A stretch of DNA of 64,000 nucleotides from the NCBI RefSeq assembly GCF_905207245.1, contig NZ_CAJLKP010000019.1, positions 9,733-73,732 of the forward strand, given 5' to 3'. The notes under the pieces were generated by a model. The model was not told the DNA's origin and did not search any database. It saw nothing but the letters and a program-made list of their open reading frames with translations. This document shows, one piece after another, positions 7,323-16,482 of the stretch. This stretch comes from an uncultured Bacteroides sp. Lineage in GTDB: Bacteria > Bacteroidota > Bacteroidia > Bacteroidales > Bacteroidaceae. Position 1 is the first letter of the stretch. The number at the start of each line of letters is the position of its first letter. The position numbers were made by a program, and so were the translations under genes.

Positions 7323-8449
7323 GTACTTTTGATGTTCTGCGATATCCACATCCCTATATCTTGTTTGCTAAGCGCTGCCGCCATGAGGTCGGGAAATTTA
7401 TCGGGTGTACAGGCGAAAGTCGGTACACCGATATTTGCCAGAAACTCCGCATGGCTCTTGTCGTAAGAGGGGGCGCCGTCGTCATTCAGTGCAGGCAAAA
7501 CGATGAGTTGCACACCACTGTTCACTAAAGATACGAACTTCTTGCGCATTTCCCGGGCATCGCCACCTTCATACAAGTCGGTAACCAGCACCAGTACCGT
7601 ATCCTGCGGACGGGTAATCACTCCCTGGCAATAGGTCAGGGCACGGGCGATGTCCGTACCTCCACCCAACTGCACGCCAAAAAGCAGATCTACCGGGTCT
7701 TGCAAATCATCGGTCAGGTCTACAACTGCCGTATCAAATACTACCATCCGCGTGCTTACTGCCGGAATGGAAGCCAGCACCGATCCGAATATTCCGGAAT
7801 AAATCACCGATGTTCCCATTGAACCGCTCTGGTCCAGACAGAGAATGATGTCTTTCATCGCTTTCCGCTTCCTGCCGTAACCGATGCGCACTTCCGGGAT
7901 AATCGTCTTATATTCCGGCTGATAATTTTTCAGGTTCTTGGTGATGGTGGTTTTCCAGTCTATTTCGTTATAGCGTGGATTTCTCCGGCGGGCGGAACGG
8001 TTGAGTGCTCCCGTCACAGCCTGTTGGGTAGGGGCGGAGAGTTTGCGCAACAGTTCATCCACTACTTTGCGGACTACCTGCCGTGCCATTTCCTTGTTCT
8101 TTTCCGGGATTACACGGCTGAGCGACATTAGTGTAGCTACCAGATGCACATCCGGCACTACGGTTTCCAGCATTTCCTTTTCCGTCAGCAGTGAGGTGAT
8201 GTTCAGCCGTTTGATGGCATCGCGTTGTATAACTTGTACCACCGTCTGCGGGAAAAACTCGCGGATGTCTCCCAGCCAACGGCTTACTTTTGGGGCGGAC
8301 GAGCCGAGTCCGCCGCGCCGGTCACTGTCGTATATGGCTTCCAGAGACTGGTCGATGCGTTGCTCTTCCTGCGTCAGCGTGATGCCTGTACCGTCGGCCT
8401 CGTTTCCACCCAATATCAGGCGCCATCTTTTCAGATATTCTTCTTCCAT
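7319..8449 (-). CDS. vWA domain protein of a MoxR-type five-gene operon
   Basis: 376 residues. The C-terminal half, from about residue 198, is a von Willebrand A domain with an intact metal-ion-dependent adhesion site: DQSGS at 206-210, Thr265 in GGGTD and Asp291 in VTDLYEGG. The N-terminal half is helical. No signal peptide, so cytosolic. It is the last gene of a leftward operon, 10 bp after the DUF5682 gene. In MoxR systems the vWA partner binds the AAA ring or its client in a metal-dependent way; the client here is unknown. Its stop overlaps the convergent araC stop. Confidence 0.88.
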   Translation of the reverse strand: MEEEYLKRWRLILGGNEADGTGITLTQEEQRIDQSLEAIYDSDRRGGLGSSAPKVSRWLGDIREFFPQTVVQVIQRDAIKRLNITSLLTEKEMLETVVPDVHLVATLMSLSRVIPEKNKEMARQVVRKVVDELLRKLSAPTQQAVTGALNRSARRRNPRYNEIDWKTTITKNLKNYQPEYKTIIPEVRIGYGRKRKAMKDIILCLDQSGSMGTSVIYSGIFGSVLASIPAVSTRMVVFDTAVVDLTDDLQDPVDLLFGVQLGGGTDIARALTYCQGVITRPQDTVLVLVTDLYEGGDAREMRKKFVSLVNSGVQLIVLPALNDDGAPSYDKSHAEFLANIGVPTFACTPDKFPDLMAAALSKQDIGMWISQNIKST

Positions 8450-8459
8450 AGTTTACTCT

Positions 8460-10793
8460 TTACTTCGTTTCAATTCCTAATAATTGGCGGATCAGCGGGA
8501 TTACTTTGGCTGCTTCCGCTTCATTGTGGGCGGAGACTGTGACCGTCTGCGTCTGTATGCCGCCTGCATTGCTTGCTTTGGCTTTTTCGCCCAGTTTGCG
8601 GCGTTCCGGTGGGGCGAACTCGCTGAATGTGCGTTTCAATATGGGGAGCAGTTCCATGAAAGTCTCCTTATCCTGCCCGCATACCCAGTTGTTTACAAGA
8701 TTCCAAAGATTGTCATCCAACAACAGGATAGCTCCGGAAGAACGGAGAAATCCTTCGAACCAATATGCCATGTCTGCCGGAGCGTTGCCGACAGAAGAAT
8801 AGTAACTGAGGGTGTTCTGTGCCTCCTCCGGTGAGATGTCCCCTTTGTCGTTCAGCAAGCGTGTAGCGTAACCGGACAGCAACGGATGCACATTGACGGA
8901 AGTGCGCACCTGGCGGATAAATTCAAGCCACATGGTGTTTAGTTCCGGATCGTTAAGGGTGGATACCGCATAGTCCGTAGACACCAGTTTGTTGAGAATA
9001 TCCGCCGCCGCCTCTTCATCGACATTGATGCAGACCAGCACGCCTCCTGCAAGGATACGGGCAATCATGGCATGAAGCATATTACCTACTTTGGAGAAAT
9101 CCAGATTGCGCACATTGCCATAACGGACAATGCTGACCAGATCGGGAACAGCTTCCATCATTTCGATAATATCGGTAGAGGCAGCCGAAAGACAGTCGAG
9201 TTGCATGGTCATGGCTTCCACTAAGTCCGGTAGATTGGCAGGGATTACCCGGTCAAGCAGCCGGGTGAGTTCCGGAATATGCCTTATCTCTGCGGTCTGT
9301 TTGAGCAGATACTTTTGGGTGGCTTCTTCCAGTGTATTTCCCCAGATGGCTTTTTCGATGATGCTGATGATCTGTTCCGGTTTGTGGTAAAGCGTCCATT
9401 TTTCCTTGAACGTACCTTTACCGTCGGAGCTGCCCGGGATGGCCCAATCTATTTCTAAAAGGTACAGGCGGTGGAAGAAGATACTTCTTTCCAAATCATT
9501 CGGTTTACGAAGGTCGAGCGTCAGTTCTTTGATTTCAGCGGTAAACGGAATGCGTAGCCGCTTTTGTGCCTTTTCCACATCTACCAGAAGGGGAACTTTG
9601 GGAACATTGTCCGGAACGCGCCCCAAACGGTCGCTGATGATAAGTTCCTCTTTGATGATTTGCAGGAGGATGTCGTCACCAAAGCCCATGACGGTGGTGA
9701 TGGCTTCGTTGAACTCTGCCAGCGAAGGGGCGGGGAGGTTGCGCAAAGCAGCCGTCACCTGTGCCAGACGAACCGTTTCGATGACGTGGGCTACTGAAAT
9801 ATCCATATTCTTTTTGCGGAAAAGCGAGGCGGCCTGGCTGATCCAGAGAGTACCATCATCTTCAGGATGATGCCAGAGATAATGATACCAGCCGGGAGAC
9901 TCTATTCCCGCTCCATACCCGCTGCGGAAGGAGAGGCGGTCGTAGGTCCAGGGTATCCAGGTACATTCCACTTTTACTTTGGCAAGTCCTTTCAGCAGTT
10001 CATTGTCTTCTTTCACTTTGGGCATGTTCTCAAGTGCAGGCACATGCCAGGCACCACAAACCACGGCGATACGTTCGAAGTTCTCTTTTTGTGCAGCACG
10101 TATCATTTTGCGCATCCAGGCTTCACGGAGCAGGTCGCGGGGAGAGGTCTGTTTGGGAAGTTCTTCACGTAGTGCGGTCACTGCTTCTTGCACTGCCAGG
10201 AATACGCCGGCACTGTCTTTGCGATGCTCGATGGTCGTTTCCCACCAGCATTCGCCATCCGTGTATCCGGCGGCTTCCGCCAGATAGTCGAAAGGGTCTC
10301 TGTATATATCGCCGGTTTCTTCTTCGGTTTCGGAGGCAGTTTCCTGTTTCTTTGCACTTATTTCCGCTTCTTGAATGCCTGTTTCCGTTTCAGCAATAAC
10401 TTCCTGTGTCGTCTCTTGTCCTTCCGGTTCGTCCTGCGGCGTTTCTTCTTTTTCTTCTTTGGCAGGCTTTTGACTCAGCGCCATAGAGTGTGCTAGGGGC
10501 AGATCGAAGAAACGCAATGGCACTTCATTGCGCATTGTATAGCATATCGTCTGCCACTCCGGAGAGAACTCAGCGAACGGATAGAACACGGCATTCTGCG
10601 GCTGGTCGGGTTGATAGGCAAGCAGGGCAACAGGCGGTTCCATTTGCTCGTTCAATGCACATGGAAGCAATGCCTCAGCTTCTGCCGGACCTTCCAGAAG
10701 GATAAGGTCAGGCTTTAGCTCCTGCAAGTATTCCAGTACATTCCGGCACGAACCGGGACCGTGGTGTCTTATTCCTAATAAATGAATGGACAT
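8460..10793 (-). CDS. DUF5682 family protein
   Basis: 777 residues. The N-terminus has GIRHHGPGSCR at 7-17 and LLEGPAE at 32-38, and residues 223-254 carry a conserved Arg pattern and GAWHVPAL. This arrangement resembles the TIKI/TraB/EreA-ChaN superfamily, so a metal-dependent hydrolase-like domain is possible, though this is inference. Residues about 112-162 are a Glu-rich low-complexity insert that separates the two halves of that domain. The remaining ~500 residues are helical with no motif I recognise. It sits between the AAA ATPase (78 bp upstream) and the vWA gene. Confidence 0.8.
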   Translation of the reverse strand: MSIHLLGIRHHGPGSCRNVLEYLQELKPDLILLEGPAEAEALLPCALNEQMEPPVALLAYQPDQPQNAVFYPFAEFSPEWQTICYTMRNEVPLRFFDLPLAHSMALSQKPAKEEKEETPQDEPEGQETTQEVIAETETGIQEAEISAKKQETASETEEETGDIYRDPFDYLAEAAGYTDGECWWETTIEHRKDSAGVFLAVQEAVTALREELPKQTSPRDLLREAWMRKMIRAAQKENFERIAVVCGAWHVPALENMPKVKEDNELLKGLAKVKVECTWIPWTYDRLSFRSGYGAGIESPGWYHYLWHHPEDDGTLWISQAASLFRKKNMDISVAHVIETVRLAQVTAALRNLPAPSLAEFNEAITTVMGFGDDILLQIIKEELIISDRLGRVPDNVPKVPLLVDVEKAQKRLRIPFTAEIKELTLDLRKPNDLERSIFFHRLYLLEIDWAIPGSSDGKGTFKEKWTLYHKPEQIISIIEKAIWGNTLEEATQKYLLKQTAEIRHIPELTRLLDRVIPANLPDLVEAMTMQLDCLSAASTDIIEMMEAVPDLVSIVRYGNVRNLDFSKVGNMLHAMIARILAGGVLVCINVDEEAAADILNKLVSTDYAVSTLNDPELNTMWLEFIRQVRTSVNVHPLLSGYATRLLNDKGDISPEEAQNTLSYYSSVGNAPADMAYWFEGFLRSSGAILLLDDNLWNLVNNWVCGQDKETFMELLPILKRTFSEFAPPERRKLGEKAKASNAGGIQTQTVTVSAHNEAEAAKVIPLIRQLLGIETK

Positions 10794-10871
10794 TTTTTGA
10801 GTCTTTTAGTTCATTAAGATTTTATTTGATTAGCAGATGATTTATGTAGTAACTTAATTGAGATACTCTTA

Positions 10872-11951
10872 TCAAATCATATCTCTTGAAGCCCGGTAAA
10901 TATCTTTCCATCCATCGCGGTTCTTCACAACCGTCTCCATATACTCCTGCCATACCACTTTATCCTGTACGGGGTCTTTCACCACTGCACCCAGAATACC
11001 CGAAACAAGGTCTTCGGCATGTATCTGTCCGTCTCCGAAATATCCCGCCATAGCCAGGCCATTGTTCACCACGGAGATAGCCTCAGCCGTACTCAGCGTT
11101 CCGCTTGGACTTTTCAGTTTCGTCTTTCCGTCATTGCTAGCCCCTTGGCGAAGTTCGCGGAAGATGGTAACCACCCGACGGATTTCTTCAAGTGCCGGTT
11201 TCTCTGCCGGAAGCTGCATCACCTTTTCAAAGCTTTCCACGCGGCGGCGTACAATGTCTATCTCTTCGTCAATCGTATCCGGTAAAGGAAGAATAACGGT
11301 ATTGAAACGCCGTTTCAAGGCGCTCGACAGATCATTGACTCCTTTGTCGCGGTTGTTTGCTGTTGCAATGATATTGAAACCGCGTATCGCTTGTACTTCT
11401 TTATTCAACTCCGGAACCGGAAGTGTTTTCTCCGAAAGAATAGTGATCAGAGTATCCTGCACGTCAGAACCGATACGTGTCAACTCTTCGATACGTCCTA
11501 TCTTACCTTCCTGCATAGCCTTCATAATTGGGGTTTGCACCAGTGCACCTTCACTGGGTCCTTCTGCCAGTAGTCGGGCATAGTTCCAACCGTAGCGGAT
11601 GGCTTCTTCTCCAGTTCCGGCAGTACCTTGCACTATCAGTGTGGAGTTGCCGGAAATGGCAGCGGCAATATGCTCGCTCACCCAGCTTTTCGCCGTACCG
11701 GGAAGTCCGTATAGCAGCAATGCGCGGTCTGTTACCAGAGTAGCTACTGCAATCTCCATCAGGCGGCGGTTACCTATATATTTAGGTGAAACTTCAAATC
11801 CGTTCTTCAGTTTGCCACCCATCAGGTAGGTGACTACCGATTGCGGAGACATTTCCCAATTTTCGGGAACAGAGTTTGTTTCATTCTTTTTCAGTTCGTG
11901 CAGCTCTTCTGCGAATTGCTGTTCGGCATGTTGTCTAAGTAAGGTACTCAT
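10872..11951 (-). CDS. MoxR-like AAA+ ATPase
   Basis: 359 residues. Walker A is GLPGTAKS at 82-89, sensor 1 is TANNRD around Asn200, and KRRFN at 213-217 supplies the arginine typical of this clade. The Walker B position reads RIEEL (153-157), with Glu where MoxR usually has Asp-Glu, a small deviation. The protein should form a hexameric ring that remodels a client with the vWA partner. It lies 12 bp after the DUF5691 gene. Confidence 0.88.
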   Translation of the reverse strand: MSTLLRQHAEQQFAEELHELKKNETNSVPENWEMSPQSVVTYLMGGKLKNGFEVSPKYIGNRRLMEIAVATLVTDRALLLYGLPGTAKSWVSEHIAAAISGNSTLIVQGTAGTGEEAIRYGWNYARLLAEGPSEGALVQTPIMKAMQEGKIGRIEELTRIGSDVQDTLITILSEKTLPVPELNKEVQAIRGFNIIATANNRDKGVNDLSSALKRRFNTVILPLPDTIDEEIDIVRRRVESFEKVMQLPAEKPALEEIRRVVTIFRELRQGASNDGKTKLKSPSGTLSTAEAISVVNNGLAMAGYFGDGQIHAEDLVSGILGAVVKDPVQDKVVWQEYMETVVKNRDGWKDIYRASRDMI

Positions 11952-11963
11952 ATCGTTTTTATA

Positions 11964-13442
11964 TTATTTATTGTCATTGAATATGGTATTTATTTTCTCT
12001 TTCATTCTCATGTATTCAGCTATCAACCGACTGAATTTAGCTGCAAAGTGGTCCGATTCATGTGTCAGGGTATATTTCTCCAGTTGAGGATATATTTCCC
12101 GGGGTAAGTAGAGCGCCAGGCGTTCTGCGGTTTCTTTGGGAGTATAATAATAATCGCTTTGAAACAATCGCTGCAACACCCGTGCGGAGAACTTGGGTCC
12201 CCACTGTTTTCTGTCTTCATTATACCAGGAGTCAAGCACACTGAGGTTCTTGTTTGTGGTCTGGAAGTCGATTTCTTCCCGTTGTTCCGGTGTCAGCAAT
12301 CCTATCAACGAAGCAAAATAATGTTCACTCGCATCTTCTTTCAACGTTTGGTAAGCCCATAAGTTATCATTGAAATTCACTATCGGCCGGCGCAGGTTGA
12401 AGTATTGACTGAACGGAGGCTTTTTTGCCAGTTTGGCGGCTGCCTTTTCCGGAGAACAATCGTATAATTCCGCCCAGAAACTGAGGGGTACACGTTCCGC
12501 AAGCTGACGCAGAAGAAATTCGTCGTCCTTCTCCATTTTATTGGGGCTGACTTCTTCCAGTCCTAATTTCTTTAGTTCCGGAGTAAAAGCGATTTTCTCA
12601 TACGACCAGCCCAGCAGCATCTTGTGACGGAGTTTTCCACGCAGCAAGTCGCAGTATGTCTTTACCAGCTCGGAGTCGGGCAGACTGCACAACAGCCGGC
12701 GGGCGGTTTCTTTTACATTACTGCTTCGGTCGGTGGTGATAATTTCTTGTAGGAAAAGTTCATCCTTCTTGCTCAGGTTGATACGAAGGCACTGTATCAG
12801 TTCGTCACGGTGGGCGGCGGACTCGTTTTTCAATTCGGTTTGCAACAAGGCAAGTCCCTGTTCCGGGACTTCTTTTCTCAGGCGTTGCAACATTCGCTTC
12901 CGTTCTTCGTGCGAGGCGGTTTCCCAAGTCTCGTTTCCGGTGTCTCCCCAGTCGGGAAGTTCCATGTGCGAGAGTAGCCAGCGGCCACGGTTTCCCGTCA
13001 GTAAAGAGAGCAATGACTGTTCTTCGTGCTTGTCGGGGTTGTTGCGGTCGTAGGCTCGGGAGATTAGCGGGCGCAGATAGAAAGGCGGAATCAGCTTGTT
13101 GCACTGCACCGCTTTCCGGTAAGCATATAATAAGAGGTATCGGTTACGCTCGTTTACCATCTGGACAAGCATTTCGCCGACGGTGCGGTCAAAATAAGGC
13201 AGGCTGTCTTCCGGAGCCTCACTGATGGCAGTGGTTTCTTCGGCGGACTGCGGTTCTGTTCCGGCACGCTGATAGGCGAAGGTTAACGCTGCTATCTGAT
13301 AGAAAGCGGCTTCCGCATCTTCGGCTTTTTCTTGAAGGAGGCGGAAGTTCTCTTCCAATGCTTCCGGGAAGCCGGACGGGGTGAATTCTTTGGTTGCAGT
13401 TCCCAGTAATGCTGCATTTATGATTGGCTCAGTTATGTTCAT
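11964..13442 (-). CDS. DUF5691 family protein
   Basis: 492 residues, helical throughout, with no signal peptide, membrane segment or catalytic motif I can name. It overlaps the SWIM gene by 14 bp and precedes the AAA gene by 12 bp, so the three are tightly co-transcribed. The family is known to me only from this gene neighbourhood. Repeated helical stretches such as SNVKETARRLLCSLPDSELV resemble HEAT-like repeats, which would suit a scaffold; this is a guess from appearance. Confidence 0.75.
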   Translation of the reverse strand: MNITEPIINAALLGTATKEFTPSGFPEALEENFRLLQEKAEDAEAAFYQIAALTFAYQRAGTEPQSAEETTAISEAPEDSLPYFDRTVGEMLVQMVNERNRYLLLYAYRKAVQCNKLIPPFYLRPLISRAYDRNNPDKHEEQSLLSLLTGNRGRWLLSHMELPDWGDTGNETWETASHEERKRMLQRLRKEVPEQGLALLQTELKNESAAHRDELIQCLRINLSKKDELFLQEIITTDRSSNVKETARRLLCSLPDSELVKTYCDLLRGKLRHKMLLGWSYEKIAFTPELKKLGLEEVSPNKMEKDDEFLLRQLAERVPLSFWAELYDCSPEKAAAKLAKKPPFSQYFNLRRPIVNFNDNLWAYQTLKEDASEHYFASLIGLLTPEQREEIDFQTTNKNLSVLDSWYNEDRKQWGPKFSARVLQRLFQSDYYYTPKETAERLALYLPREIYPQLEKYTLTHESDHFAAKFSRLIAEYMRMKEKINTIFNDNK

Positions 13443-14757
13443 CTCTCCAAATATAACAGTTAGATTGATACCACATCGTGTTCAGTTCCCAGCAATTGGC
13501 ATCCGCCAGCAGGAAAGCGGCAAAAGGCTTTCCGCCTGTGACGGCAAGGATGTCTGTTTTCGTTGTTTCCTGCATCTGCACGGGCATGCGTTCGTTGTTC
13601 ACGTCCTGTATGTACAGTTGCTTTCCTTGTGTGGACAGCCTGATGTTCTCTACCAATATAGGTACGTTTTCGGCAAACGGATTGACTTGCAGCGTTTCCC
13701 TGTATCGGCTTGCGGCTTCCTGCAGGTTGCTGCAAAAATGCGGAATGTATGTCTCACCGGATAATTCGCACTCCTTGAACAGTGCGCGCAGGTTGCCTAC
13801 TCCTTTGTAGAAACAGAGTTTGGCGTGATAGATGCTTCCGGGCACAAGGTTGTATTCGGGCAATGAGCCGGGAGTCGTGAAGCTGAGGTAAACGGCGAAA
13901 CGGTTGCTTTGCTGGCCATGCAGCCAGTAGATATCATTGTTCAGTTCATTCACCTTTTGGCTCTTTTTGTGGAGTACTATCCATTGGTCTTCAACGGCTT
14001 CTCCCGCCCGCCCCTCTTCTTTGGACTGCGGGTAGCCTATCTGGGTGCGGATTTCATTCTGCCAGTCTTCCGGTTGCTGTTCCAGGGTTTTATAGGCTTT
14101 CATCAGCAGATAGAGCTTTCCGAGTTGGTCGGTCAGTTTGTACTTCCAGGTTTCATCGTAAAAGTTGATTTCCTGAATGGTTCTCAACCGGTTGGCAAGT
14201 CCGGAAGCCTGTGCATCGATCATGCGGCGGGCAATACCGTCAAAAAGAGTATAAGCCCGTTCCGGTATGTTGATGAACCCGTTGCGCAACAAGTCCTTTA
14301 TCCAGATTTCCAATTCGTCTATACCGTTCAGCACTTTGGTATGGCGCATGGCTTGCCGTTTGGCTTGCGCTGCTTCGTCTACGGGAGCATCGCTTTTGGC
14401 TTTCTGCTCTTTCTTTTCCGCTTTCTCTTCCCGTTTGGAAAGCCAGGCAGTCACCCAGTCCGGTTCGTCCGTTTCTTTGAATAAATCAGTTTGCGCGGCA
14501 TACAAAAATAGAAGTCCCAACCCATGTTTGCATGGAAACTTCCGGCTTGGGCACGAACATTTGAATGCAACATTTTTTGTATCGACTACGGTCTGGTATG
14601 GAGTCTTTCCACTTCCTTGGCAGTGTCCCCAGATGGCGCGGTCGCTGTGTTCCAGCAACACCCATTTGGCTTTTGTCGCTAAGCCTTTTCCCGCTTTCAC
14701 GGAAGCTGCATCCGGGGCTAATTGTATGATTTGTTCTTCTGTTAGGTTTAATAACAT
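13429..14757 (-). CDS. SWIM zinc-finger protein
   Basis: 442 residues. The SWIM motif CxCx(n)CxH is visible as CSCPSRKFPCKH with ligands Cys67, Cys69, Cys76 and His78; such fingers bind DNA or protein. A Lys/Glu-rich linker follows near residues 107-130. The C-terminal part has no recognised domain. It is the first gene of the leftward five-gene operon and overlaps the DUF5691 gene by 14 bp. It may be the nucleic-acid-contacting member of the complex (inference). Confidence 0.85.
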   Translation of the reverse strand: MLLNLTEEQIIQLAPDAASVKAGKGLATKAKWVLLEHSDRAIWGHCQGSGKTPYQTVVDTKNVAFKCSCPSRKFPCKHGLGLLFLYAAQTDLFKETDEPDWVTAWLSKREEKAEKKEQKAKSDAPVDEAAQAKRQAMRHTKVLNGIDELEIWIKDLLRNGFINIPERAYTLFDGIARRMIDAQASGLANRLRTIQEINFYDETWKYKLTDQLGKLYLLMKAYKTLEQQPEDWQNEIRTQIGYPQSKEEGRAGEAVEDQWIVLHKKSQKVNELNNDIYWLHGQQSNRFAVYLSFTTPGSLPEYNLVPGSIYHAKLCFYKGVGNLRALFKECELSGETYIPHFCSNLQEAASRYRETLQVNPFAENVPILVENIRLSTQGKQLYIQDVNNERMPVQMQETTKTDILAVTGGKPFAAFLLADANCWELNTMWYQSNCYIWRDEHN

Positions 14758-14794
14758 GATAATCTTAGTCAGCTATTAGTATATTTTTAGATTG

Positions 14795-14802
14795 CAAGTA
14801 TA
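14795..14802 (-). promoter_or_regulatory. Candidate promoter of the SWIM-to-vWA operon
   Basis: TATACTTG on the minus strand matches TAnnTTTG at 7 of 8 positions (C for T), 38 bp upstream of the start at 14757. Confidence 0.35.
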
Positions 14803-14891
14803 GCGTTTTTTTCTGTTTTTGCCATCGCAGTGGCAAAGTTTTGCCAATTAAATTTCATCAAAAAACTGATGTGTATCTGATTATAAATACA

Positions 14892-14899
14892 TATATTTG
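14892..14899 (+). promoter_or_regulatory. Promoter -7 box of the GNAT gene
   Basis: TATATTTG, a perfect match, 41 bp before the ATG at 14940. It lies inside the upstream extension of the open frame, which rules that extension out as coding. Confidence 0.6.
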
Positions 14900-14939
14900 C
14901 GATACATTCAACAAAGATAAATTTGAAGTGAGAATACCT

Positions 14940-15692
14940 ATGAATACTGATTTTATAAACCTGACAACAGAAAACCTTGCCAGTGAGCATTTGTGCTGTA
15001 TTATCCGTAGTAAAAAGCCTCATCCGGGTGTTGAAGCAAAGCGGCAATGGCTTGCAGAACGCTTGAAGGAAGGACATGTCTTCAGAAAGTTGAACATAAA
15101 AGGCTGCGTTTTCATAGAATATGCTCCTCTTGAAATGGCTTGGGTGCCTATCATTGGCAACAACTATTATTATGTGTATTGCCTGTGGGTTACGGGTGGC
15201 CCGAAAGGGAATGGGTATGGGCGCGCACTGATGGAGTATTGCTTGGCTGATGCCAAAGAAAAAGGTAAATCCGGTGTTTGTATGCTTGGAGCGAAGAAAC
15301 AAAAATCCTGGCTTTCTGACCAGTCATTTGCAAGGAAGTTTGGCTTTGAGGTTGTTGATACTACCGATAATGGGTATGAACTGCTTGCACTTTCTTTTGA
15401 TGGAACAACACCTGCGTTTGCTCCCAATGCTAAGAAACTGGAGATTGAAAACAAAGAGCTAACCATTTATTATGATATGCAATGCCCCTATATCTGTCAA
15501 AGCATTGAGAACGTAAAGCAGCATTGTGAAGTGAATGATGTTCCGGTTTCCTTCATTCAAGTGGATACGCTGCAAAAAGCAAAGGAATTGCCTTGTGTCT
15601 TCAATAACTGGGGCGCATTCTATAAAGGAAAGTTTGAAACAGTGAATTTGTTGTTGGATGTCAACTATTTAAAGAGAATACTCAAAAAATAA
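14940..15692 (+). CDS. GNAT acetyltransferase with C-terminal YoaP domain
   Basis: 250 residues from the ATG at 14940; the frame is open from 14841 but the promoter lies inside that extension. Residues 1-150 form a GNAT fold with the acetyl-CoA loop around GPKGNGYGRAL (87-97). The C-terminal part contains a CPYIC stretch and a terminal YoaP-type segment (ELPCVFNNWGAFYKGKF). It should transfer an acetyl group in the cytosol; the substrate is unknown. It is followed after 56 bp by a nitroreductase gene with its own promoter. Confidence 0.85.
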   Translation: MNTDFINLTTENLASEHLCCIIRSKKPHPGVEAKRQWLAERLKEGHVFRKLNIKGCVFIEYAPLEMAWVPIIGNNYYYVYCLWVTGGPKGNGYGRALMEYCLADAKEKGKSGVCMLGAKKQKSWLSDQSFARKFGFEVVDTTDNGYELLALSFDGTTPAFAPNAKKLEIENKELTIYYDMQCPYICQSIENVKQHCEVNDVPVSFIQVDTLQKAKELPCVFNNWGAFYKGKFETVNLLLDVNYLKRILKK

Positions 15693-15713
15693 AAATAGAT
15701 TCCCTTTTTTGAT

Positions 15714-15721
15714 TATATTTG
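15714..15721 (+). promoter_or_regulatory. Promoter -7 box of the nitroreductase-like gene
   Basis: TATATTTG, a perfect match, 27 bp before the ATG at 15749. Confidence 0.55.
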
Positions 15722-15748
15722 CCTCATAACTTTAAAAATACCACAGTT

Positions 15749-16384
15749 ATGAGAAAAGTACAACTATTATTAGTTTGTTTAGTGCTTTCAGTGGCTGCTT
15801 CTGCTGCTGATAAAGTCGTTAAGTTACCAAAGCCCAATTTGAATCGTGCCGGTGCGGTGATGAAAGCATTATCCGAACGTCAGTCTACACGCGAATATGC
15901 TTCGAAGGCATTGAATCTTGCTGACTTGTCGGATTTGTTATGGGCTGCTAACGGAATCAATCGTCCGGAGTCCGGAAAGCGGACAGCTCCGTCGGCTTTG
16001 AATAAGCAGGATGTAGATGTGTATGTGATACTGCCCGAAGGGAGCTATTTGTATGACGCAAAAAATCATCAGTTAACTTTGGTTGCCGAAGGAGATTATC
16101 GTGATGCGGTTGCCGGCGGACAGGACTTTGTGAAAGCGGCTCCGTTATCCCTGGTATTAGTTAGTGATGTTTCCCGTTTTGGTGATGCTCAAAAAACACA
16201 GAATCAAGTAGTGGGAGCTATGGATGTTGGTATTGTTTCACAGAATATCTCTTTGTTCTGCTCTGCTGCCAAGTTGGCTACAGTGCCGCGTGGTTCGATG
16301 GATGCCACTCAGCTAAAGAAGGTTTTGAAACTGAAAGATGCCCAGATTCCTATGCTGAATCATCCTGTGGGCTACTTTAAATGA
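15749..16384 (+). CDS. Exported nitroreductase-family (SagB/ThcOx-like) protein
   Basis: 211 residues from the ATG at 15749, which opens a clear signal peptide (about residues 1-20, ending ASA/A). The mature part has the nitroreductase FMN-contact pattern SERQSTREYA and a SagB/ThcOx-like middle (LLWAANGINRPESGKRTAPS). The export signal means an FMN enzyme in the periplasm or on the surface, unlike ordinary cytosolic nitroreductases. The substrate is unknown. A strong terminator follows at 16400. Confidence 0.85.
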   Translation: MRKVQLLLVCLVLSVAASAADKVVKLPKPNLNRAGAVMKALSERQSTREYASKALNLADLSDLLWAANGINRPESGKRTAPSALNKQDVDVYVILPEGSYLYDAKNHQLTLVAEGDYRDAVAGGQDFVKAAPLSLVLVSDVSRFGDAQKTQNQVVGAMDVGIVSQNISLFCSAAKLATVPRGSMDATQLKKVLKLKDAQIPMLNHPVGYFK

Positions 16385-16399
16385 TGGAATGAATAAAAG

Positions 16400-16447
16400 A
16401 AATGAGGAGCAAAGACAACTATTGTTGATTTTGCTCCTCATTTTTTT
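16400..16447 (+). terminator. Terminator after the nitroreductase-like gene
   Basis: 14-bp arms AAATGAGGAGCAAA and its complement, extended inward by CAAC/GTTG, followed by seven T's. Confidence 0.88.
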
Positions 16448-16482
16448 GTGAAGTGGGATATTTATCCACTCTATTTTTTAGC

